A stretch of 64,000 nucleotides of DNA from positions 1-64,000 of the forward strand of contig BBXU01000808.1 in NCBI GenBank assembly GCA_001598975.1, in the 5' to 3' direction. The translations under genes and the position numbers were made by a program. Each line of letters opens with the position of its first letter. Position 1 is the stretch's first letter. Positions 28,570 through 38,800 of this stretch are shown piece after piece. Source of the stretch: Parachlorella kessleri (taxonomy: Eukaryota > Chlorophyta > Trebouxiophyceae > Chlorellales > Chlorellaceae). Below the pieces are notes generated by a model. The model saw nothing but the letters and a program-made list of their open reading frames with translations. It did not search any database and was not told the origin of the DNA.

Positions 28570-29853
28570 ATGGCTTTCAAGCTCAAGCAGCGGTGGCTGC
28601 ATCAGTTTCAGGAGCAGCAGGCGGACCATAAGCTCAAGTCTTCTAGCAGCACGCACGGCGATAATGTTGGCGACCCAAACGCAGCAACAGACGCGGCTAG
28701 CAAGCCGACGCCTCAGCAGCGGGCGGAGCCTGGGGCTAAGACCAGCGGTGGGCAGGCAGCCCCTGCAGTGCACTGCAAGAAGCAGCGGTCGGGCGAAGGA
28801 AGCAGGCCAACTGGACAAACCAGGTGTGCACTAAGTGGCTCCTGCAGCAGCAGGAAGCAGCCATCCTACTGCTTTGCTCTCTTGTGCAGCACGTGGGTGT
28901 GGTTCACCTTGTTTGACGCTGCACTGTGTCCCTACGGTGGTGCAACACTGCTCCAGCCTAGCAGCGGCTCAGCAAAGCCTTGAAGCTGTTGATTAGCCAC
29001 TTCCGCTGGTTGGTGTGATGTAGCTCCGGCTTGTTTGTCACATTGGTTGCAGGCTTTTTGGCATATGGGTAGGGCGCTCTGAGGGCTTGGGCTTGGTTGT
29101 ATGCAGCAGGGAGTACAGGGGCATGCTACCTTCTAAAGTGTTTGAGGGTTATGTTGCAGCGGATTCCCGGCTAAGCGGAAGCGAGATGAGGATGGAGCTC
29201 GTCCTGCAGCCAAAGTAGTAACGGAAATCTCATGGCCAAGGCAGCAGCAGCAGCAACAACAACAACAACAACAGCTACCTGCCAAGGTAGCAACTCGTGA
29301 GCCCTCAGCAGCTGTGCAAGCAGCAGGTACTAGCCGTGACGGTGGCAAGCAGCATCCCAAGGTGGAGGCCTTGCCGCCAGCAGTGAAGCAGGAAGCAGCG
29401 AGTGCAGGGTCCAACCCCTCAACCTCACAGCACCAGCCGCCCTCTCATGCAGCACAGCAAGAGGCTGCATCCGCACAGCAGCAGCCCCAGCTGCGCGTGA
29501 AGGAGGAAGCAGTGCCCGCAGATGACCTGGGCTGGGTAGGAGCTTCTAACGGTGCTATGTTGGCAGGGGCGGCATCGCCACCCCAGGTGGTGGCAACCTC
29601 AATACCTGTTGAGGTTGAGGCACGCCCATCAGCCAAAGCACAGCCACTGGGAGAGCTTCCCTTGTCGGTGGAAAGTTCGTATGGCGAGCTGCTCACAGCC
29701 ATACAGGCTGCCTTTGGTGAACGACTGCCCAGAAAGGCTGGCATGCGGCTAGTCTACCAAGATGCAGACGGAGATTGGCTATTGTTGCTACCTGACGTGC
29801 CGTGGCAGCTGTTCGCGGGCAGCGTGCGGCGGCTGTTGGTCACATACAAGTAG
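28570..29853 (+). CDS. Nuclear-type protein with C-terminal PB1 (Aux/IAA-like) domain
   Basis: Two exons, 28570-28823 and 29160-29853, about 315 residues. The N-terminus (MAFKLKQRWLHQFQEQQ) is basic and helical. A low-complexity middle follows, with a likely nuclear signal KRKRDED at the exon 2 start, a poly-Gln run (29240-29275) and Pro/Ala/Gln-rich stretches. The last ~70 residues fit a PB1 domain: SSYGELLTAIQAAFG matches the helix-1 region, and LVYQDADGDWLLL...PWQLF carries the acidic OPCA motif seen in plant ARF/IAA and other PB1 proteins, ending VRRLLVTYK. The basic first strand (RKVRL-type Lys) typical of plant domains is not obvious, so this may be an acidic-face-only PB1. PB1 domains pair head to tail with other PB1 proteins. 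A regulator or scaffold is plausible, but no DNA-binding domain is visible. Confidence 0.68.
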
Positions 29854-30548
29854 TAGTGGGGCGGTGCATGCTCATGCGGCCATGCACAGTCGCTGGTGTG
29901 GAGCTAAACTCTAGGCAATTGATGCAGTCAGGTTGCCATTGCTTGGGCTGATACATACGAGTAGCAACCTTTTTGTCCCTGCTTGACTATTTCCTGCTGT
30001 TTCTGGTGACGCGGTGACTCATACCACACCTTATTACAGGTACTTCCGCTACTTGACTCCTGCATGGGGTGTTTGTACTTCCTATATACATGTTGTGCTT
30101 GCACAACTGAATAACATGGATCTTGCGCCTTTGACCTTGCACAATTATATCCTTTGCTGAAGCCCGCCTGTTGGTGTGCAAAAGCAGAGGGAGCGGACCT
30201 GTGTTTTCAAGTATCCATCTGACGTTGGGTACCTCAACTGGACTGTGGGCCATGTGGCGGGCGGGGTGCGTGGCAGGGTGATGAACAAGTCCCTTCGCTC
30301 AAGCAGGACTCAAGAGCTGTACTGGTTTATGGCTCTCGAATCCAGGCTTGCTGGCACTTCAAGTCAGTCAGGCTCAAGTGCTGCAGCGTGCCAGCACTTG
30401 TAAGCACAGCCTGAACAAGTCAGCCCAGTATACCCGTACCTCCTCCCTGATCGTATTGCCTGCCATCCTAAGGAAATGTGGTTAGGGTCCCCGCCATGTC
30501 GCTGGCTGGCCCCTTACAACACATCCTACCGAAACTTTGGCCCTCACC
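29854..30548. other. Intergenic region between PB1 and histone-chaperone genes
   Basis: No recognisable exon. A TGTAA possible poly(A) signal of the PB1 gene lies at 30399-30403. A frame at 30176-30403 on the + strand has no known motif and is not supported. Confidence 0.35.
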
Positions 30549-33500
30549 ATGATTGAGGGACCGGTCCCCCCGCCCCCCGCCTTTGCCAACGTGGCAGGTT
30601 CAAAGCGCGACGCACAAAATAGACTTGTCTTTACCAGGAGATTTTGTTAGCTGTTTAACGGGGTATGAGCATGCGATGGAAGAGCTGAAGCAGCTGCTCC
30701 CTTCCTCTCTAGCAGGGCAAAGGCTGTGGGCAGCCTTGGAGCCCCTAGCAGGCACTGAGCTACCGAGCCTGATCGCAGCTGTACTTGTGGAGAAGGTTCA
30801 TGTGAACGGTATTGAAGCCAATGGGCAGTCAGCGCGAATACCTCTTGATGCTGCTGCCTCTGTAGTCCCTGGGCTGACCTTCCTCACCCCCCGGTGCGTG
30901 GCTTTGGGGTACTGGACACGTTTCTGTGCATCTAAATGCCACGCATCTTTGTGAGCAAGGAATAGGGACAGCCACAGCAGGCCTAGAGGCCCCGTAGGTA
31001 CACCTTTTGGGCTTCCAATGACAGGGTGGCTGCTGTGTGCAGGGGCAAACATGACCTGGGCTTCTTTGACGACTATTTCGTTGTGAAGACAGGAAAGTTG
31101 GACTTCAGAATACCATACACTGCAGTACGCAACCTGGCGGTGAGCTGGCTGGCAGTGATCCCCTGAAGGGCAGTCTGCAGCATGCCTTTTGCTACGCCCT
31201 AGTGCGCCCTAACAGTGCTACGTGAGGGCCAGCACTTCAATTGTTCCGTACCAAGTGCCAGGCGACAAGCACTTGGTAAGACTACGTGCTGCAGATAATT
31301 GAGTTGCCTAAGGATGTGAAGAAGCGAGTCTTCCTGTACATCAACATTGACCCGTGGGTAGCAACCTGTAACTATAGCACCCTTGGGAGCCAGCGCAGCA
31401 GCTCCGCAGTGCCTCGTTGCCTTTGTGGCCTATTTGTAGCATACTTACCCTGCAACTCTGGCGTTTGCTGCTCTGGGCCACCATCCTGCTCTTCATGAAG
31501 CCTCAGATTACCGATGGGCGTGCCACTGAATTGTGCGCTGTCTGCTATATGCTGTGGATTCCCCGCGGAGCTTTGTCTTCGCAGGGCTGCCAAGGTGACG
31601 AACGGCAAGCAGCCCCTCACAGCAGTAGTTGTCCAGACCACCGCCGACGGGCAGCTGGACATCCCCCACCCCCAGATACCCGAGAAGCGCATGCAGGTGC
31701 AGAGCGATTGTCTCACTGCATGGGGTCCCTGCAAGGGTGTTGGTAGGTGCCAGCCCGGCATTGCATAGGCCTGACAGTTGCTGGACCTGCAGAACACTGT
31801 TTTGGCGGAGACTTGTCTTTTGTGATGGCAGAAGGGTGATGGTGCAGACTTTGCGAGCAGCCTAAGGTCTTCCTTCCTTGGGAGAAATATGGACCTTGCG
31901 GCAAGGTCTCGGTTTCGGATAGGCAGCCAGCTTCCGCAAGTGCGGCGCTGTGGGCAATGGGGAGGACATGACAGTCTCGGTGGTAGGCCTGCCAAGACCC
32001 AGTGGCTTTATTCATGACACCGAGAGCGTGTCCTGCGTGCAGGGCCCTGCGGCAGTCGTCGTGTGTGAGGCATTTGGTTCAATGAACCTGCCTCCCTCCA
32101 CCTTCTGCAGGTCGGTAGGCACCCCATGACCATGCCCCCTGCTCGGCTGGGCAGTAAGTTCCTGACAGTGTCTGCTTCCTTTGCAGCCACCCAGCAACCA
32201 GTGGTACTTTACCTTCTTGGCGATCAGCCTGGGCCCCGCTGACATGCCTTTTGCCACTGGTGCATTGTTCTCTGTCACCGTCATTGGCCATGGCCTGGCC
32301 ACAGTCTGCACCACTCTTCAACCCCTGGTGTTGCAGCCCCGATGGCGAAGCCTTCCGCAGTGCAGCAGGCTACCCTGGATGCGAGGCGTACGTGAAAGCT
32401 AGCCAGGGCACCCTGTTCCCAATGGCCCAGGGCCTTGTATTCCTTGAGCGGGTGAGCCACCGACACGGAGCTGTGCTGTGCTTTGCTGGGGTTGGCGGCA
32501 TGGGGGCTGGCAGCAGATCGTGCGGCTGCACTGGCTTGCTGGTTGGACGCAACACTTTGGTATGTCTATGTTTGGCTTCACTTTGCGTTCGTCGGAGAGT
32601 CTTGCCATTGGGACATTGGCAAATGCACAGCATGTGAAGGTAGATGGACAGCTGCCAGGCACATGGGGAGAACTGCCTGAGCATGTGTGTTTCCCAGCCT
32701 GTTCAGTCTGGCTTGGTACGGGAGTGATCGTGCACAGCTGCAGCGCTTCTCTTGTAGCTGCCCTTACTGACCTTCCAAAGCTGTCTGGGCTGCTGAACCG
32801 ACTCTGCAAAGCTGCAAATGCTCCCTTGCAGCCGGCCGTGTTCATCCCGCGGGCAGCCATTAGACATGTGGAGTTTGCCCGAGCGGGGGGGACATCCTCC
32901 ACGTTTGACCTCTATGTGCACAAGCGCGACGGCAGCACCCAGGAGTTCAGCAATATTGACCGCAGCGAGATTGGGGCCTTTGAAGGTGGGCGCTGGCGAA
33001 GTTTGGGGCTAGACTGGTGGTGGTGGGTGGGGGGTTGAGGGGAGGGTCCCCGTACATGAAGTGTGTATCATGACGGGAGCCTGGAGAAACTGCAATGCTC
33101 TGAACGGGCAGAGGCCCCTCGGTGCAGCATGCTACCCCCGGGTGGTCAGACCCCTAGAGGGCCTGTTGGTGAGGTTTGCCAGCAAGTCTGTGCTTCAGCT
33201 CGGGCGCTGTGGCACGCAAGAGGCGGTGGGTGGTTGCTGGCGAGTGCACACAAGCGCCCCCCTGTGCCAGTGCTGCTTGCTTGCTTGCTGGTTTCTGGCT
33301 TCCCTTGAGGGGTTGTAGCTGCACACCTTGCGCTGATAGCTTCCCTTATCTGTGGCACCGGTGACTCAGACTATGTGCGGAGATGTAAGCTGGCGGTGGG
33401 GACCGGGGAGTCGTCCTCAGATGAGGAGGAGCAGACACCTGGGGAAGGGCCCGGGGCAGGAGGCGCGGACGGCAGCGGCAGCGAGCTGGGCCAGGCAGGG

Positions 33501-34333
33501 GCTGACAGCGAGTCGGGTGACCCAGAGGCAAGAATGATGTGTCTCGGCATGGGCAACAGCCCGCTGCACACTCTTGCTACGTTTTTCTGCGCCGCTAAGC
33601 TATCTCTAGTCCAGGGCAAACTCCAGGGTGTGTTGGGAATCATGCACGCCTGAGGAGAGTGGTGGCTCGGGACGAGTTTAGTTGCTGGACTGGATGCTGG
33701 TCCTGTGGTTATCCCCCGGGCTTTCTGATGGGCTCCAGCCCTGCCTGCAGCCTTGCCTGTGGGAGGAGGCTTGTGTTGTACCAGTGACAACGCTCGGTGG
33801 CTGGCTGCAGGATGAGGATTTCGACCCCGACAGTGGCGGTAGCAGCAGCAGTGACGAAGACGGAGAGGGTGGTGAGGCAGGAGGGGCCGGAACCCCCTCA
33901 GCAGGCAGGCAGAGAGGCGGCAGTGGGGCAGCGTCAGGTGCGACTGTGGGGCACAGCCTGGGAACCAGGGACAGGATTGGATCAGCTGCGGCCTGCCTTG
34001 GGCAGCCTGGCTCGTTGCTTTTAGGTTTGTATACACTGCCACGTGCATGTCCGCAAGCTACTCCTTCAATTCCAGCATCTGTGGCACAAGGTTGAAACTA
34101 GTTTGTCTGCTCTGAAAGCAGACCTTTACTTACCGTTTCCTTTGCCCTGCGCAGGCAGCGCTGGCGGGGCTCGTTCCAGTGATGCGGAGTCAGAAGATGA
34201 ATCATCTGCTGACTCGGAAGATGACGAGTCCGACGATGATGCCAGCGTGGTCAGCGAGGAAGGCTTCTCCAAAGGCCAGCTCCAATCTATGATGCAGGCA
34301 GAGGGCCCAGCAACAAAGAAGCAGCGGCGGTAG
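30549..34333 (+). CDS. Rtt106/Pob3-type histone chaperone with acidic C-terminal tail
   Basis: Histone chaperone with the double PH-like fold shared by Rtt106 and the FACT subunit Pob3/SSRP1; it handles H3-H4 during nucleosome assembly. ATG at 30549 (MIEGPVPPPPAFANVAG). Exon to 30894 (GLTFLTPR), then GKHDLGFFDDYFVVKTGKLD (31042 on), IIELPKDVKKRVFLYINIDP (31292 on), KVTNGKQPLTAVVVQTT (near 31590), EAFRSAAGYPGCEAYVKAS with LFPMAQGLVFLER (32338 on), HVEFARAGGTSSTFDLYV and EFSNIDRSEIGAF (32828-32985). The tail (33370-34333) is very acidic (SSSDEEE, SESEDDESDDD-like runs) and ends KKQRR. No HMG box follows, unlike plant SSRP1, and the N-terminal Pob3 domain is missing, which favours Rtt106. One intron (donor at 33528) is of GC-AG type. 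The exon 1/2 join near 30597-30637 is uncertain, and an exon between 31697 and 32338 may be missed. Confidence 0.8.
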
Positions 34334-34853
34334 GAGCAACAGCTTGTGACAGATGGAATGCCCGCAAGCAGGCACGGTTGGAGTTGTGCTGGTACGGGTG
34401 CCTGCTTTCTTCTTAGCAGGCGGTCCGCTGGATGCAGGCAGTCCATGCCAGGTACCTGCTAGGTTGGCAAAACCCCTGCGTGTGTACTGGCATCGATAGG
34501 AGAGGAAAGCTTTGCACGGTGCTGTGGCCCTTCTAGCCTCGGCTGCACGGCAAGGATGAGCTTCCGGAGCCGCTGTTGAAGGAGCTGCAACTCATAAGAG
34601 TGTCGGCACGCACTGCTTGCCAAGGTACTGAGGGGTCCACCAGTACCTGCGCCTTCGCGCCTGCCACCTGTCTCTCATGGTGCTGCCTATCATAACAGGA
34701 GTATATCTTCTGAGTTCATGAGTGTCGTATCAGCGTCTTCGTCACTGTTGGTGGCGGGACTAGGCGCAGGTTCCGTGTAAACCGTTACTCCCTGGTTGCT
34801 TCCTATAGCTGACTTGCTTCTAATCTGTATAGATCACTGTGTCAGAGGGTGGC
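34334..34853. other. Short intergenic region before the glutaredoxin gene
   Basis: 3' UTR of the chaperone gene (TGTAA at 34776-34780) and promoter of the glutaredoxin. No coding sequence recognised. Confidence 0.35.
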
Positions 34854-35599
34854 ATGGCCAGCATGTCGCTTGCAAAGAAGCTTACGCTGGCAGCCGCAGC
34901 TGTGGCGTTCATGGTCTGGTTTCGGCTCTACACACGGGCACCACAGCTCCCAGCCAACTCTCAAGTCATAGTTGAAGAAGAGGCCGAGCCTTCAGACGCA
35001 GCAGGGTTCGTCAAGTGGACCTTGTCGAGACACAGGGTGGTGGTCTTCAGCAAGTCGTACTGCGGCTTCTCCAGGCTAGCCAAGCAGACCATGGAGCGCA
35101 ACCTGCCTAGGGAAAAGTTCCATGTAGTGGAGCTGGACCAGCGGGCAGACGGGCCAGAAATACAGCAGGTCTTAGCTGGGATGACGGTAAGCCGGCACAA
35201 GTTGTGAAACTTAATGATGAAGCTACTCCAGGCTGGCTGAGGGTGTAGGCACTTCACATGGTGTTGGCTGAGTATGCTCTTGAATTGGGAGGAGGTGTCA
35301 AGCTTGGTGCTGGGAGAAGCTGAGCAAGAGGGGTCAGGTGCCCAAGTTCGTATCTTGTGCTGAGCACGGCAGAGGCTGTACACCCAGCCTACACCCAGCA
35401 CGGCAGTAACCCTACCACTGCTGACCCTGATGCCAGTGTGGCATGCTGAACCCTCATTTCCTGTGCTTGTGTGCAGGGCGGGGCCACAGTTCCTCGGTGT
35501 TTCATTGACAAGGAGTTCATTGGTGGCGGCACTGACGTGGCCGCATTGGACCAAAGCGGCGAGCTGGCCAAGATGCTGAAAGACAAGGGGATCTTATGA
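34854..35599 (+). CDS. Membrane-anchored glutaredoxin with CGFS active site
   Basis: Two exons, 34854-35186 and 35477-35599, 151 residues. Residues about 9-26 (KLTLAAAAVAFMVWFRLY) form one hydrophobic segment, a membrane anchor or uncleaved signal. The thioredoxin-fold domain follows: VVVFSKSYCGFSRLAKQ with the active Cys at residue 70, ELDQRADGPEIQQ, the cis-Pro loop GGATVPRCFI (115-117 TVP) and the glutathione site IGGGTDVAAL. The scaffold (FSKSYC, ELDQ, TVP, IGG-D) is that of class I dithiol glutaredoxins, whose site is usually CPYC or CSYS. Here the site reads CGFS, the class II monothiol signature, while the class II insert (WPT motif) is absent. It could reduce or glutathionylate secretory-pathway proteins, or bind a [2Fe-2S] cluster. 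The ATG at 34854 is the first in frame after the promoter; the next, at 34863, would also keep the anchor. Confidence 0.88.
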
Positions 35600-35765
35600 G
35601 GGAGACACCTTAGCACAGCTCCACTGGCTGATCAACTTTGGGGAAAGCGATTGACGCAGGGCGGTACAGGTTGTGCATGCTTGATATTGTATCCCTGTGC
35701 GTCTGTCCAACCAAGTGAAGGCTGCATTCTGCAACCTCAACGGCAACATATGACATTCCTATGCA

Positions 35766-35785
35766 TGTAAGGTGTAGCACTGTAA
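35766..35785 (+). terminator. Paired TGTAA poly(A) signals of the glutaredoxin gene
   Basis: Two TGTAA motifs, at 35766-35770 and 35781-35785, lie 167-186 bases after the stop codon, the distance expected for algal 3' ends. They sit within 45 bases of the stop codon of the convergent gene on the minus strand. Confidence 0.45.
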
Positions 35786-35807
35786 GCCCCTCCCACAGTC
35801 ACGCTCC

Positions 35808-38800
35808 TCATTCATGAAGGTCGTAGTGTCGCCGCAGCTCAGACAGTTCCGCTGCCCCGCTGCCATCACTGGCGGACCCCGCCCCAGCCAGCAGCTGCGT
35901 GGTGTCCCAGTCAACCTCGTCCTCGCCCTCCTCCTCCGATGAGTCATCCAGCTCACTGCCAAAGCCGCTCTCCACCAGCAAGGCTCCCTCAGGGCCTGAC
36001 AGGCCATTGCTAGGCCCCGTGGGCAGGGGGGCGTAGTCCACTACTGTTTGGCGCACCATCTTAGGGCCGTCTGCCGCTGAGGCAGCAGCAGCTGGTGCAT
36101 GCTCTGCGTTCAACTCATCCTCGTCAGAAAGCGTTGCCGGCGGCGGCGCCTGGCGTGCGTCCTGGGCTTCCCTGCTGGGCTGCTGGGCCCCGCTGCGCCC
36201 GCCACGGCCCACAGCCAGCGCAGCGACAGCCTCCCGCGCAGCGGCAGCAGCGGCGGCCGCTGCCACCCGCTCTGTGCCGCGGCCGGGGCGGCGTTGCGAT
36301 GCCCCTGACAAAGCTGCACCGGTGGGGCTGGCCGCCGTCCGTGACCCCACGCCCCGCTGCTCCCTCCTGCTGCCGACCCTCAAGGGCCCCTCAGCCCCTG
36401 CTGCCGTGCCAGATCTCCCGCCTGCAGTCTTGAACGCAGGCCTTGCTGCTGCGCTTTGGCTCTCCCCCAAGCCCCGCCTGCCATGTAGCTGGCCCTGCCG
36501 CATGGAAGGCACTTGTGGGCCTAGGTCCTCCTCTGCTCCGGAGTCAGCCTCAAACCGCCCAAAGGCCCCCCGCCGCCCTGCAGCAGCTATGTCTTACATG
36601 ACTTGCAACCAAGCAACCTGTTTCTATATTGGGTTGCATTACACAGGGTGCAGACCGCAGAGTGGGATGCAGAAAACAATGTATATAGATAGATGAATAG
36701 CCACCCTATCATTTGTTAGCACACCTGCCGTCAATCACAAACGCAACAAGATGCAGATCCGGGGGCCTCCGCAAAAGTCTGCCCCATACTCTGGTTTTTT
36801 CCAACTAGCGAGTTGCAGAAAGAACACCGCATCCCTCTGTACTCTAGTGTTAAGAGAGCATAATTGCGAATAGCCCTGCTAATACAGTCTTCGCCTACCT
36901 CTCCCTCTGTTCGCACTGCTTACCACCCATCAAAATGCTAGACGCCAGGCACATCCTTACCCGCGCTTTGCCCTCGCAGCAGGCGCTCAAACTCTCCCAG
37001 GCTGTCCCTGCCACCGCCTCTGCCTGTGGGCCCCGAACGGCCTCCCAGCCCAGCCATGGCCTCGCGCTTGTTGCGGGCCCGGTACAGCACTATGCCAGCC
37101 ACGCCCACTATCGCCATCGGCTGTAAGAACTGCATAAACCGGCAGGGAGAGACCCTAACACACCGGTGCAGCGGGGCACCTTACAGTAATGGAACACGAA
37201 GCATACCAGGGGGAAGCCGATGTGCAGATGTATTGAAGCGTCTTTGAAGCTGTTCAAGCGCAGCACCTAGCCAACAGAAATCAGTCAGTTCGGAAGAGGT
37301 GCATGAGCCAGGCATATGGGCTAGTGGGGTTGAAGGCAAGATAGCTACCTGGGAGGAGTTGTGTGCCCTCCCCGAATTCGCTAGCGGGTTTATGCTACTG
37401 ACCTGCATGACCGCCGCTCCTGCCGGGGGTGGTGGCTTGGCTTTCTGTGGTAAGCGGCTGCTGTAGACAGCCAGCACCCCGCCGCCGAAAGCCAGTGCCA
37501 CGAGGTCGCCCCCGCAGCTGGCTACCAGTGGCAGCTGCTGCTGCACCTGCTGCCCGCCCTGCTGCTGCTGCAGCTGGCGTCGCTTCTGCTGCAACACTAC
37601 TTGGTCGATTGCGTCACCATTGCTGCTGCCGCTGGCGCTGCTACAAGTGCTGCCTGCGCCCGCGGGTGCTCGGGTGTCTGCACGGCGGTCAGCGGTGGAG
37701 TCGACTACCACATGGGACGGGCCAGCCCCTCCCCCTGCATTGCCACTGCTGGCCTCGCAGACCCCAGCGCTTTCAGGCTCCTGAGCAGAAGCGCTGCCAG
37801 CGCTGCTGCCGTGCCTGCTGTCAACTTCCTCCACCTCCTCTGTAGATCTCCAAGCATTTGCTGCACTGCGACTAAGTGCTGCACCATTGGTGCTGCTTGC
37901 CTCCCCAGCTGATGCTGGCAGGAACTCCTGGGCCACATGGCTGAGTTCCTGGGCTAAGACCAGGCGAGGAGGGCGGCGGGAGAGCCCGTCAGTCAGGTTA
38001 TACACAGCCAGGTGTGAGGATGTGCTCATCAGGAGGTACCCTTTGAGGAGGGAGAGGGACAAGGGCGGTGGTGGCTGCGAGGTCCGGCCCTCGAACCCGA
38101 GTAGTGCGGGAAGCTTCACCGACGACCGCACCTGCAGGCAGCGGGCACCATCATTTGAGTGAGGCTTATATCGTTGGATCCGATGGCATAGGGTTGGAGT
38201 TCCAGCGCAGGACGGCTGCTGCTGGGCCAGCTGGCAATGTGCCCATTGCAGAGCTGCACACCAGCCCTTGCACAAACGGCAGCTGCACACACCGCAGATG
38301 GTTTGACATGATTGTGCGACAAATGTGTGGGCTGATGGTGGCAAGATGTGAAAGCTGGAAACTTGACAGGGAAGCCTCCCTGCCGGCACTGCATGCTGCT
38401 TGTCATCAAAGACAAGTGGCGCTGTGAGTGCCACACAATTACGGGGGTGGGGCTCACCTGGCAGCCTTTCCTGCCGCCGTGCCCCGCCAGCGCCAGCGCC
38501 ACGAGGCGCCCGGTATCGGTCACAGCGAACGCAGCATGCGCCTGGGGCTCCAGGAACGCCCCAGCCAGCAAAGCGCTGCCATTGAGGCCACCACAAGTGC
38601 TCCACTGCGGCTGCGGCGACTGCCCGCCGTCGCTGACGCTGGAAGCACCGCTGCTGCTGCCCAGCGGCCCGCTGCTCGCTGGCAGTGCTGAAATGCCCAG
38701 CGAGCCCAGCAGGGTCAGCGTGGCCTGCTGTGCACGAGCTGCCAGCAGGGATGGGCCCGCTTGCACGCGCTGGACCACTCGGACTGCAGGCCAGTCCGTG

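Noticed and set aside
30549..34333. Identification as the FACT subunit SSRP1
   Set aside because: The double PH core fits, but the SSRP1 N-terminal domain and the HMG box are both missing, so an Rtt106-type chaperone is preferred.
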